This document shows positions 44,899 through 54,927 of a stretch of DNA of 64,000 nucleotides, piece by piece. The position numbers and the translations under genes are program-made. The stretch is from Thermohalobaculum sp039815685 (GTDB taxonomy: Bacteria > Pseudomonadota > Alphaproteobacteria > Rhodobacterales > Rhodobacteraceae). The first letter of the stretch is position 1; each line of letters opens with the position of its first letter. A model generated the notes under the pieces. The model was not told the origin of the DNA and made no database searches. It saw nothing but the letters and a program-made list of their open reading frames with translations. The stretch covers positions 37,132-101,131 of the forward strand of contig JBCBYV010000019.1 in the NCBI GenBank assembly GCA_039815685.1. The letters run 5' to 3'.

Positions 44899-46268
44899 TG
44901 AGCCTCGCGAGCGGCGCCAGCAAGGGTTTCAAGGCCATCTCGGCAGATGTCGACCGCGCCGCCCGGCGCTACCGCCTGTGGGTCTTAGGGGCGTCAGTGC
45001 TGACCTTCGGCTACCTCGCCTTCTCGTGGGTCCAGTTCGAGATCGGCAGCGTCATCGACAAATGGCGGCCCGATCGCGCGGCGCTCTTCGTTCTCGACAC
45101 CTACGCGCATAAGGACCACGTGACGATGCGCTGGGCCGAGCCGGGGGAGGTGAGGGTCGCCTTCGAAGGCGGTCACCGCGAAGTCTACGATCCGAAGCCG
45201 GACTGGTACGCCGAGGCGACGGATGGCGGCCGCGCGATACGCTTCGAGAACGGCGGGATCATTACCCTCTACGACGACGTCGTCACGATGGCATGGCCCG
45301 GCTATGCGGAGCCGTTCGAGTTCCGGCTCGACACTGACGGCAAGCCCTTCGTCGTGGGTTTCGAGGGGCGGCTCGATGCGCTGCCCGACTGGATGCGCCA
45401 GACGGCCAACAAGGTCGAGGTGCGGCCCTCGCTCTACGAACGCCTGCAGGTCGGGACGCTCAAGGTCGAGGTGCATCGCTACGAGATCGGCTGGAAGTAC
45501 TTCTGGTTCGATTTCGACAGCCCGCTCGTCGGCACCGGGCCGCTGGGTGCGATCGGCCTCATGCTCTCCGGCGAACGTGTGGTGCCGGAGATGTCGAATG
45601 CCCGGCTCGTGCTCACGGAGTTCCTCGACAACGCGCTCTGGCAGCACGGGACCGTGCTCTACGCCATGCTCGAGACGATCTTCATGGCGCTTCTGGGCAC
45701 AATCATCGCCTGCGCTGTCGGCCTGCCGCTCGCCTTTGCGGCGGCGCGGAACGTCCAGCCGCTGGGGCTCGTCCGCTTTTTCCTGCGCCGCTCCTTCGAC
45801 CTCCTGCGCGGGATCGACATGCTGATCTGGTCACTGATCTTCCTCAGGGCCTTCGGACCGGGGCTCTTCACCGGGATCTTCGCGATTGCGTTCACCGATA
45901 CCGGGACACTCGGCAAGCTCATGTCGGAGGCCATCGAGAACGCCGACGACAAGCAGCGCGAGGGTATCCAGTCGACCGGGGCGAGCCGCACACAGCAGCA
46001 TCGCTTCGGTATCCTTCCGCAGATCATGCCGGTCTTCATCTCGCAATCGCTCTACTACCTCGAGTCGAACACGCGCGGTGCCGTCATCATTGGCGCCATG
46101 GGGGCGGGCGGTATCGGTCTGCAGTTCCTCGGCGCGCTCCAGACCGGCAATGACTTCGAGAATGTCGCCTACATGGCGCTGCTCGTCCTGCTCACCGTGA
46201 TCGCCATGGACATGATGTCCGCGCGCCTCCGCTCGATGCTCATCGGCATCGAGGACAGACCGACCTGA
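44898..46268 (+). CDS. phnE: Phosphonate ABC transporter permease, second PhnE, with large periplasmic insert
   Basis: The 456-aa product starts at the second ATG of ATGATG (44895/44898), five bases after GGGAGG. Its C-terminal half is a normal PhnE domain (EAIENADDKQREGIQSTGA, GILPQIMPVF, GAMGAGGIGLQFLG). Between the first membrane helix (about 25-45) and the second (about 255) lies a hydrophilic region of about 200 residues, rich in charged residues and tryptophans, which should lie in the periplasm. This makes it about 150 residues longer than the first PhnE. With phnC, phnD and the first phnE it completes a CDEE importer. Confidence 0.9.
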   Translation: MSLASGASKGFKAISADVDRAARRYRLWVLGASVLTFGYLAFSWVQFEIGSVIDKWRPDRAALFVLDTYAHKDHVTMRWAEPGEVRVAFEGGHREVYDPKPDWYAEATDGGRAIRFENGGIITLYDDVVTMAWPGYAEPFEFRLDTDGKPFVVGFEGRLDALPDWMRQTANKVEVRPSLYERLQVGTLKVEVHRYEIGWKYFWFDFDSPLVGTGPLGAIGLMLSGERVVPEMSNARLVLTEFLDNALWQHGTVLYAMLETIFMALLGTIIACAVGLPLAFAAARNVQPLGLVRFFLRRSFDLLRGIDMLIWSLIFLRAFGPGLFTGIFAIAFTDTGTLGKLMSEAIENADDKQREGIQSTGASRTQQHRFGILPQIMPVFISQSLYYLESNTRGAVIIGAMGAGGIGLQFLGALQTGNDFENVAYMALLVLLTVIAMDMMSARLRSMLIGIEDRPT

Positions 46269-46287
46269 TCCCGAAGGAGAGACCGCC

Positions 46288-46713
46288 ATGCTCCGCATCT
46301 CGTTCTTCGCCGCAGCCCTTGTGGCGGCGCCTGCCGCTGCGCAGCAGCAGCAGGCTGGCAACGAAGCCAGCACGAACACCGAGGAGACGTTCCAGACCCT
46401 CGTGGCTCAGTGCGACGATGCGGAAGTGTTGATGCTGCGCGCCCGGATCAGGCTCCAGCTTCCCCGAACGACGGAGGCCGCGGCTGCGAAAGCGCAGGGA
46501 ATGCTGGAGGACGCTTTCGAGACCTGCGGCGAGGGCGATGTGGCGGCGGCCAGAACAAAGCTCGCCGGCGCGCTCACGGTGGCGGAGGCCGGCGTGGACG
46601 AGAAGCTCGGCGCGGCGGTGGCGGAGATATCGTCCGAGGCTGAGGCCACTGAGGCTGCGTCGGCGTCGGAAGAGACTGCCGATGCCGACAAACCCTGGTG
46701 GCAGTTCTGGTAA
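46288..46713 (+). CDS. Small exported protein of unknown function
   Basis: A 141-aa protein with a clear signal peptide (MLRISFFAAALVAAPAAA then QQQQ). The mature part is helical, with two cysteines (AQCDDAEV and FETCGEG) that could form a disulfide, then an Ala/Glu/Ser-rich tail ending KPWWQFW. AAGGAGAG precedes the ATG. It begins 19 bp after the second permease, so it is probably part of the phn operon and may be a periplasmic accessory. I do not recognise a family. Confidence 0.78.
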   Translation: MLRISFFAAALVAAPAAAQQQQAGNEASTNTEETFQTLVAQCDDAEVLMLRARIRLQLPRTTEAAAAKAQGMLEDAFETCGEGDVAAARTKLAGALTVAEAGVDEKLGAAVAEISSEAEATEAASASEETADADKPWWQFW

Positions 46714-46828
46714 GGCAGCCACCCCTCGTTTCGCGCGGTTGACGCGCTGAGGGTGGCCGGAAGGTTCAACCTCAGTTGCGACTTCTTACGCGCTCACCTC
46801 TGAAGGACCGCCACACCCAGCGGGACCC

Positions 46829-47575
46829 TCACATCAGCTTCGATGATGCCCGCTGCCAGAGCACGACGGCTTCGATCGTGGTGGCGGCGCCGACGCGCAG
46901 GCGTGCGCTCTCGAGCTGGTTGCGGATCGTGCGTTCGGACTTGCCAAGCTTCGTTGCGACCTCGCGGATACGCAAGCCATCGGCGAGGGCTGCGAGTACC
47001 GCGACTTCGCTCGGCGTGAGAGCGCTTTGCTGTCGCTCGCCCGCCTCCGCCATGCCCGCCTCGAAAAGGGCAAGCCCCGCAAGACGCAGAAGCGGCCAGA
47101 AGGCCGGGAGACGCAGGTCGAGCGCTTCCGGCGCCTCGCGTCGCCCCCCTGAGACACAGAGAGATGCTCGGCAGGCCTGGTGCCGGGTGAGGATCGGGAT
47201 CGAGGCGCCCGAGGTCACGCCGCGTTCGGCGAGCTTGCTGACGCCGCTAACCTCCATCAGGTGGCTGTCCGTGAAGTAGGGCGTCCAGCTCACGGGCGTG
47301 CGGGTGCGGTAGCTCTCCCACAGGATCGGATCCTGCGGCCCGATCTTGGTGTCGAGGAAGCCGTCCGGCGCCGCGTCTAGGTCCCCGCCGGCGATCACGG
47401 CCGCGATGCGATAGCCATCGGGCTCAGGCGTCGCGATGCAGAACTTGTAGCCGCCGAGATCGAGAGCCGAGGTGAGGTCCTGCAGCGGCCCGCGCATCAG
47501 CATGAGACTGCCGCCGCGGGCAAGGGCCTGCAGCGCCTCCAGCTCAGTCCAACCGATCGTCTTCGTCTCTGTCAC
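46829..47575 (-). CDS. LuxR-family transcriptional regulator, possible autoinducer-binding solo
   Basis: A 248-aa protein with a C-terminal GerE/LuxR helix-turn-helix (LTPSEVAVLAALADGLRIRE and VATKLGKSERTIRNQLESA) and an N-terminal region that resembles the acyl-homoserine-lactone domain. Asp-Pro in GPQDPILWESYR, Trp in TPVSWTPYF and Gly in VTSGASIPI line up with conserved positions, but the usual ligand-side Trp/Tyr pair is not obvious. No luxI synthase gene is in the window. It may sense a different ligand or a signal made elsewhere. Confidence 0.82.
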   Translation of the reverse strand: MTETKTIGWTELEALQALARGGSLMLMRGPLQDLTSALDLGGYKFCIATPEPDGYRIAAVIAGGDLDAAPDGFLDTKIGPQDPILWESYRTRTPVSWTPYFTDSHLMEVSGVSKLAERGVTSGASIPILTRHQACRASLCVSGGRREAPEALDLRLPAFWPLLRLAGLALFEAGMAEAGERQQSALTPSEVAVLAALADGLRIREVATKLGKSERTIRNQLESARLRVGAATTIEAVVLWQRASSKLM

Positions 47576-47919
47576 CTCGGCCCCGTTGCCGCTTTGCCGG
47601 CTACATCGTCAGATATTCGAACACGGGCGCCAGACAAGCGGGACGATGCCGACTTCGCCCTCTCTCATCCAGTCGCGGCCTGCCTATGAGTAAAACCGGC
47701 AATCCATGTATATTATCGGCAGGACCTGAGAAAAATATCCTACATGAAACCCGGGCGCAGCGCGATTTACATTAAACGGCGTCGATTATTCAATCAAAAT
47801 TCACTTGTGCGCTGGTGATTTGAGATCGGACGCAATGGCGGCCATGTCGAGCCGCAGGTGCCGAGTGCACTGATACGTCCGCAATGCCACCACCACGTGG
47901 CCAATCACCGAAGGTTATC
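47576..47919. promoter_or_regulatory. 344-bp AT-richer divergent region between the LuxR gene and the YHS gene
   Basis: The stretch 47690-47830 is clearly lower in GC than its surroundings (for example GATTTACATTAAACGG and CGATTATTCAATC). An interrupted palindrome CCGGCAAT-N8-ATTATCGG (47687-47710 region) could be a regulator site, but two of eight bases per arm do not pair. No gene is visible. Confidence 0.4.
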
Positions 47920-48357
47920 ATGCTGAAGAAGTTCCTGACTGTAGCGGCCGTCGCCCTGGCCGGTCTCTTCTCCACCCAGCCGGCCGAGGCGACCAACACG
48001 CTGGCGACTGCGATTGGCGGCTACGACGCCGTTTCCTACTTTGAGGACGGTGCGCCCAAGCAGGGCCAGGCCAAGTTCCACCACTTCTGGAACGGCGCTG
48101 TCTGGTTCTTCTCGAGCGAAGAGAACCGCGACACCTTCGCCGCCGAGCCGACGGCCTACGCTCCGCAGTATGACGGCTACTGCGCCTGGGCCGCCTCGCA
48201 GAACTACAAGCGTCCGGGCGACCCGAACGTCTGGCAGATCAAGGACGGCAAGCTCTACCTCAAGGTCCATGAGGGCGCGCAGAAGAAGTGGCGTGCCGAC
48301 ATCCCGACCCATATCGCGCAGGGCGACGAGAACTGGGTGCGGATCGCGCCGTACTGA
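47920..48357 (+). CDS. Exported YHS-domain protein
   Basis: A 145-aa protein started at MLKKFLTVAAVALAG, a signal peptide ending AEA; an in-frame ATG at 47884 would add 12 residues before it. The mature protein is a YHS domain: AIGGYDAVSYFEDG, QAKFHHFWNGAVWFFSSEENR and PQYDGYCAWAASQNYK. YHS domains are associated with metal handling and redox proteins. It stands alone with its own strong terminator, and its function is not established. Confidence 0.9.
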   Translation: MLKKFLTVAAVALAGLFSTQPAEATNTLATAIGGYDAVSYFEDGAPKQGQAKFHHFWNGAVWFFSSEENRDTFAAEPTAYAPQYDGYCAWAASQNYKRPGDPNVWQIKDGKLYLKVHEGAQKKWRADIPTHIAQGDENWVRIAPY

Positions 48358-48381
48358 TCCCCCACGCTTCGGCGTGATCGA

Positions 48382-48410
48382 CCGCCGCGCCCACGGGGCG
48401 CGGCGGTTTT
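48382..48410 (+). terminator. Rho-independent terminator
   Basis: CCGCCGCGCCC (48382-48392), loop ACG, GGGCGCGGCGG (48396-48406), then TTTTCTTTC. This is the clearest intrinsic terminator of the window: an 11-bp perfect GC stem followed by a T-tract, 24 bp after the YHS gene stop. Confidence 0.9.
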
Positions 48411-48444
48411 CTTTCGTCCGAGAGGTGAGAGCGCGCGACGTGTC

Positions 48445-50202
<1,758 letters not shown>

Positions 50203-50613
50203 GATGAAATCGCGGCCCTATCGACCGCACCCTGTCAGGCTAGGAATTCTGCCCGGAGACCGGACGTGAGGACCGATGTCGGAGGCGAAAAGCGCTCGAC
50301 GACGTCAGAGAACGACCGACCCGAAACGGATACGGCCGGAGAGGAAATAATCGAGATCAATCATGCTCGTCCTCCATCTCACGTACGGCCAATCAAGTAC
50401 AGCAAATGACATACTCTCGTCAAGTTTTGAGGGCATCGGAAATCATGTCGCGTGGTCTCGCCGAGTCTCGCGAGGCCGGTGTTGAGATCCGGTGGCGGGT
50501 GAGACGGCTTGTCGGGTGCCACGATTTCGCGGAAATAAGCCGTTAGCCCAGGTGCTTACGCTACCTCACGTCACTTCGCCGCTCACGGTAACTATCAACG
50601 CAATTGGACTCAA
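50203..50613. other. 411-bp intergenic region between ABC exporter and duplicated membrane protein
   Basis: No gene can be firmly supported. A 47-codon frame starts with GTG at 50266 after GGAG and ends at 50409 (start MRTDVGGEKRSTTSEND, end HVRPIKYSK). It is hydrophilic and unrecognised, so I only note it. The interval should contain promoters for both flanking divergent genes; no clear operator was found. Confidence 0.4.
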
Positions 50614-52635
50614 ATGGCCGTATTCTTCCCGTCTCTGGCATTCGGTCTCATCGCCTATCTGGTCACCCTGCCGATCGCCGTCTTGGCCGCTGTCGTTGCG
50701 CTCTGGGCGCTCGGCATCGAGGGCGCCGGCTGGGAGGCGGGCATCGCCGAGCCGCTGAACACAGTCGTGGGCGAGCGCGGCGCAGGCGCCCTTCCGTCGC
50801 TCCGCACCATGCTGCTGGCGCCCGCGGGGCTCCTCTTCGCGCTGCAGATGTTCATGGCGCAGCGGATCGTCCTCCGCCTCGCCGGCATGTCGATCCCTCG
50901 TGTGAAACCCGGCATCGGCGGCTTCATCTCCTGGCTGTTCTTCCCCGTCTTCGACAGCCGCTGGACCTGGCGCTTTCGGGCACTCACGGTTGTCGGTGTG
51001 CTGATTCTGCTCTGGCTGCCGTTGATAGCCGGTTCGGCGGAGCGATTGCAGTCGCCTACCCTGAGTGCAGGCTGGTTCGCGATGAGGCTTTCCGACGTCG
51101 TACCCGAGACGCCGTTGGTCGTGAGCGAGGTCTGGGCCGTAGGTCTTTCGCTCGCAGCGATCTTCATGCTCGCGGGACGCGGCATGGCGCTGATCGCGAC
51201 GGGCCTCACCTTCAAGCCGATGTTCTCCTTCCTGCCAATCATCAACATCGGTGCGGTCGCGGTGCTTCTCGCGTTCGTTGCCCGCGCAGGGGCTGAGGAC
51301 GTTGTCACGCTTCTCGCACCACTCAATGCGCTGACCGATCTGGTCACGCTCGGAGTGCTTTGGATGCTGTACCTGTCGTTCGCCGGGACGCTGATGGCGA
51401 GCTCGGCGGCGCTCTCCGCGCGCGCGAACATCGACGCCGGCGTGGTTCGCGCTGTTCGTGCTGCGGGCCATCGTGGGCGCCTGCCGAACCTGCGTGAGCT
51501 GCGCCAACTGGTCTTGAAGTCACGGCACGAGATGGAGCACGAGACCTATGTGCCCGACGGGGCCGCCCTCGCGGCCCATTTCTCCCGGAGCATGCCTGTC
51601 GATCCCGGAGCACGCGCACCACGAGCCGCCGCCGAGATCCCGCTCGCGGCACCTACGGCGACAGGCCTCGCCGCCGCGCGGGGCGCTACCGGTCCTGTTG
51701 TCACTCCAGGGTCGGCGAAGGCGCCCTGGCGACCGCTCGATACGGAGCGGCTTGAGGCCCGCAATGTGAGTGCGGCGCGCATGAACTTCAGCTTCATCGC
51801 GCCTGTCGTCGGGCTCTCGATCTTCCTCGTCATACTACCCATCGGGCTGCCGGTCGCCGTGGGAATCGGGGCGCTAGCCGCCAAGGTTGCGGTGCTGGAA
51901 CTGCCCGCCTGGAGCGCTGTCCTCATCAAATTCTGGGTCATCGTCACGGTCTTACTGTCATTCTTCTTCAGCTTCCTTCTGGTCGGCATGATCTGTCGGT
52001 TTGTAGGCCTGCGGCGTGCGACGATGCCTCGTCTCTTCGACCGTTTCGGTGTCTTCTTGCTCTATCCTGGTTTGTCCAAGCAGCGCGCGCCGGTTGGTAT
52101 CCTCGCGGTTGTCGGTGTGATCCTTGCCTTCTTCGCCGCGCGCAACGGTGAGCTTCCGACCATCACAACGCTCGACGACAGGCTTTCCGCGCTCGTGCCG
52201 GGTGCGGTCTTGCCATCCGACGAATTGGCGCTCGTGGTGCTCTGCATCACGGTGCTGTTGGCTGGATCGGGCAGGGGCATGGCGCTTTGCGCTGCAGGCC
52301 TCAGGATCGAGCCGGACCCATCGATCGTTGCCGGTGTCATGCTTGCTTTCTGGGGCATCATCTTCGCGCTCGTGACCAGGTTCTTCTTCGATGACCTCGT
52401 TCTCTATCTCGCGCGCTTCGAGGTGCTTCTGCCGGCGCCGGGCGTGACGGTTGGGGCTGTTGCACTGCTCTGGCTGGGTGCGGCGGTCGCTGGTCTCGCC
52501 GCCCTATCAGCCGTGCATGTGCGCGACACGATGGATCAAGCGCTAGAGCGGTCACTGGGGCGCTCGCTCGCCTGGCCGATGGAGTACAGGCGCGAACGAC
52601 CCGGTTTCCTGGATCGTGTTGCGGGGCATGCCTGA
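50614..52635 (+). CDS. Large multi-pass membrane protein with internal duplication, unknown function
   Basis: A 673-aa protein with about ten hydrophobic segments in two blocks (about 1-275 and 390-645) separated by an Ala/Pro-rich soluble linker. The blocks look homologous: RLSDVVPETPLVVSEVWA with AGRGMALIATGL in the first corresponds to RLSALVPGAVLPSDELAL with SGRGMALCAAGL in the second, with similar spacing. Each GRGMAL motif ends a membrane helix. No enzyme, transporter or receptor motif is recognised. It is monocistronic, with the sit operon converging from the other side. Confidence 0.78.
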   Translation: MAVFFPSLAFGLIAYLVTLPIAVLAAVVALWALGIEGAGWEAGIAEPLNTVVGERGAGALPSLRTMLLAPAGLLFALQMFMAQRIVLRLAGMSIPRVKPGIGGFISWLFFPVFDSRWTWRFRALTVVGVLILLWLPLIAGSAERLQSPTLSAGWFAMRLSDVVPETPLVVSEVWAVGLSLAAIFMLAGRGMALIATGLTFKPMFSFLPIINIGAVAVLLAFVARAGAEDVVTLLAPLNALTDLVTLGVLWMLYLSFAGTLMASSAALSARANIDAGVVRAVRAAGHRGRLPNLRELRQLVLKSRHEMEHETYVPDGAALAAHFSRSMPVDPGARAPRAAAEIPLAAPTATGLAAARGATGPVVTPGSAKAPWRPLDTERLEARNVSAARMNFSFIAPVVGLSIFLVILPIGLPVAVGIGALAAKVAVLELPAWSAVLIKFWVIVTVLLSFFFSFLLVGMICRFVGLRRATMPRLFDRFGVFLLYPGLSKQRAPVGILAVVGVILAFFAARNGELPTITTLDDRLSALVPGAVLPSDELALVVLCITVLLAGSGRGMALCAAGLRIEPDPSIVAGVMLAFWGIIFALVTRFFFDDLVLYLARFEVLLPAPGVTVGAVALLWLGAAVAGLAALSAVHVRDTMDQALERSLGRSLAWPMEYRRERPGFLDRVAGHA

Positions 52636-52778
52636 GGCTTCCCTCGCTCCAATAACCTCAGTCTGGATAGTCGCGAGGAGCGCGCGTCGCTGAGCTCCCC
52701 CATGTGCGTCCGTTGAGGTCGGCCGATGGCGCTACTGTGGCCTCGCGCCGCTATGACTGACTGTGTTCCGTGGTGCGG

Positions 52779-53708
52779 TCAGGCCGGGGCCGGGCCTTCT
52801 CCGACCCGGTGGCGGTGGGGGCCGAGAAGGCAGGCCATGGCGAGGAGGAGGCCGGATACGGTTGCGATCATGCCGGCGGCGCTGACGGCGTGGTCGTGGC
52901 CGAGCCAGAGGGGCCCGTAGCCCGCGGCGACATAGCCGAGCACGGCGGAGAGGGCGGCGATCGCGACGCTCCAGAGCACCTGATGGCCGAGGCGGTTGGT
53001 CATCAGCCGCGCCGTCGCGGGAGGGCAGATGAACATCGCGATCACGATGATCGAGCCCACGGCGTCGAACGCCGCGACCGCCGCAAGCGCCGCCGCGATC
53101 ACGAGGCCGAGGCTGACGGCGCGCGTCGGCACGCCAAGGCTCGCGGCAAAGCCCTCATCGAAGGTGCTGAGTGCCAGCGGGCGCCAGAAGACCATCGTGA
53201 GAGCGGTGATGGCAAGGCACGTGGCGGCGATGCGCCAGAGCTCATGCGGCAGGGTAGCAAGGGCCGCGGGGTCGAGCAGGGAGGCCCAGCCCGTGCCGTC
53301 GAACCAGATCAGGCTCTCTAGATTGCCCATGAGCGCGTGATCGACATCGAGATGGACGCCCGAAGTGTCGGTCTGCTCGAGGAGCAGGACCCCGGCGGCA
53401 AAAAGCGCCGTGAAGACGACGCCCATGGCCGCACCGGGCTCGATCCGGCCAAGGCGCTTCACGGCCTCGATCAAGAGCACCGCGAGGAGGGCGGCCCCCG
53501 CGGCGCCGATCAGCATCGGACCGCTGGAGACCGAGCCGGTGACGAGGAACGCAGCGACGATGCCGGGCAGGACGACATGGCTGATCGCATCGCCGATCAG
53601 CGCCTGCCGGCGCAGGATGAGAAAGTTGCCGGGCAGCGCGCAGGCAATGGCCGCGAGCACGCCGATGGTCATCGGCACGAGGGAAAGGGCGACGAACTCC
53701 GCTCCCAT
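52779..53708 (-). CDS. sitD: Manganese/iron ABC transporter permease SitD
   Basis: A 309-aa ABC-3 family permease with eight or nine helices. Family stretches are FLILRRQALIGDAISHVVLPG and FDEGFAASLGVPTR; the loop near FICPPATARLMTNRL is also typical. It is the last gene of sitABCD; its ATG shares a base with the sitC stop (TGATG). Together with SitC it forms the channel for Mn2+ (or Fe2+) delivered by SitA. The divergent Mur-type regulator favours manganese as the physiological metal. Confidence 0.9.
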   Translation of the reverse strand: MGAEFVALSLVPMTIGVLAAIACALPGNFLILRRQALIGDAISHVVLPGIVAAFLVTGSVSSGPMLIGAAGAALLAVLLIEAVKRLGRIEPGAAMGVVFTALFAAGVLLLEQTDTSGVHLDVDHALMGNLESLIWFDGTGWASLLDPAALATLPHELWRIAATCLAITALTMVFWRPLALSTFDEGFAASLGVPTRAVSLGLVIAAALAAVAAFDAVGSIIVIAMFICPPATARLMTNRLGHQVLWSVAIAALSAVLGYVAAGYGPLWLGHDHAVSAAGMIATVSGLLLAMACLLGPHRHRVGEGPAPA

Positions 53709-54919
53709 CAGGTGGCTCCCATGGGCTGGGCGCCAATCTCGCGGTCGATGGCGGCGATCTCGTCGTGCGTGAGGACTTCGGTGATCGGGGTGAGGCCGTC
53801 ATAGCGCTCCGATTGCGCCGTGTGCTGGTGTTGGCGCCGGATCGCGGCCCAGCGGCGTTCGTCCTGCCGGGCACGCTCGGCCTCGCGCTCTCCCTCCTCC
53901 GTCGGCTCGCCGTCCGGGCGGATCAGACCCTCGCGCCGCAGGAGCGTGAGTGTCAGCCGGTCGTGGATCGGTTCGGAGCGGGCGAGGGCGAGGAGGCCCT
54001 GGCGGCGGTGGACGCGTGCCTGAAAGCGCCGATGGGCAACAAGACGCGCAAGCACGCCGCGGGCCGGGGCGATGAGCAGCGAGACGAGGAAGAAGGCGGT
54101 CGCGACCAGCACGATGACAGGCCCTGTGGGCAGAGCGGGGGCGGAGGCGGAGAGCGCAGCGCCGAGATAGCCCGCAAGCCCGCCGAGCGCGCCAGCGGCT
54201 GGCGCGATGGCGCTCGCACGTTCGGTCCAGAAGCGCGCGGTCACAGGCGGGATGATCAGGAGCGCCACGACGAGGACGAGGCCGACGATCTTGAGGCCAA
54301 CGACCGTCACCGCGGTGACGAGCGCCATCATGGCGAGATCCGTGCGGCGCACATCGATCCCGCTCGCCGCCGCGAAGTCAGGGTCGAAGGCGACGAGGAT
54401 CATCGGGCGGTGGAGGAGGAAGGCGAGGCCGGCCACGAGTGCGCCACCTGCCGCCACGATCACCGCATCCTGGAAGAGCATGCCGGCGGTGGAGCCGAGA
54501 AGGAAGCTCTCGAGCCCTGCCTGCCGGCCGACCTCGAGGTTCTGGATCACGGTAAGGAGAACGACGCCGAACCCGAAGAAGACGGAGAGGACGGCGCCGA
54601 TCGCCGTATCCTCGGTGAGCCGCGTTCGCCCGACCATCCATTGGATCGCGAGGAGGCCTGCCACCGATGTGATCGCGGAGCCTGCGAGGAGGCCCGGCAG
54701 GCTCCGCCCGTCACCGCCGAGGAGCGCCATGGCGATGAAGGCCAGGCAGATGCCGGGCAGCGTGGCATGCGCGACGGCGTCCGAGACGAGGGCGCGTTTC
54801 CTGAGGAAGAGGAACGTGCCACCCGTTCCCGCCGCGACGCCCAGACACGCCGCGCCGAGGGTCACGAGCGCCGCATTGTAGCCCGCCTGCAGCGTCAGTG
54901 CGGCGACTAAGGTCTCCAT
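53708..54919 (-). CDS. sitC: Manganese/iron ABC transporter permease SitC with C-terminal winged-helix-like extension
   Basis: A 403-aa protein, about 110 residues longer than its partner permease. Residues 1-285 are a standard ABC-3 permease (FLRKRALVSDAVAHATLPGI; FDPDFAAASGIDVRR; LLIIPPVTARFW). The remainder (after LIAPARGVLARLVAHRRF) is charged and soluble; DRLTLTLLRREGLIRPDGEP followed by TEEGEREAERARQDE resembles the winged-helix segment of DtxR-type metal regulators. A cytoplasmic regulatory tail is possible. A His-rich QHQHT lies near the end. Confidence 0.9.
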   Translation of the reverse strand: METLVAALTLQAGYNAALVTLGAACLGVAAGTGGTFLFLRKRALVSDAVAHATLPGICLAFIAMALLGGDGRSLPGLLAGSAITSVAGLLAIQWMVGRTRLTEDTAIGAVLSVFFGFGVVLLTVIQNLEVGRQAGLESFLLGSTAGMLFQDAVIVAAGGALVAGLAFLLHRPMILVAFDPDFAAASGIDVRRTDLAMMALVTAVTVVGLKIVGLVLVVALLIIPPVTARFWTERASAIAPAAGALGGLAGYLGAALSASAPALPTGPVIVLVATAFFLVSLLIAPARGVLARLVAHRRFQARVHRRQGLLALARSEPIHDRLTLTLLRREGLIRPDGEPTEEGEREAERARQDERRWAAIRRQHQHTAQSERYDGLTPITEVLTHDEIAAIDREIGAQPMGAT

Positions 54920-54927
54920 GATCTGCG

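Noticed and set aside
50266..50409. 47-codon GTG-started small gene
   Set aside because: It has a weak ribosome site and a hydrophilic product of no known type, and no neighbouring modification or export genes suggest a peptide product; not enough to call.
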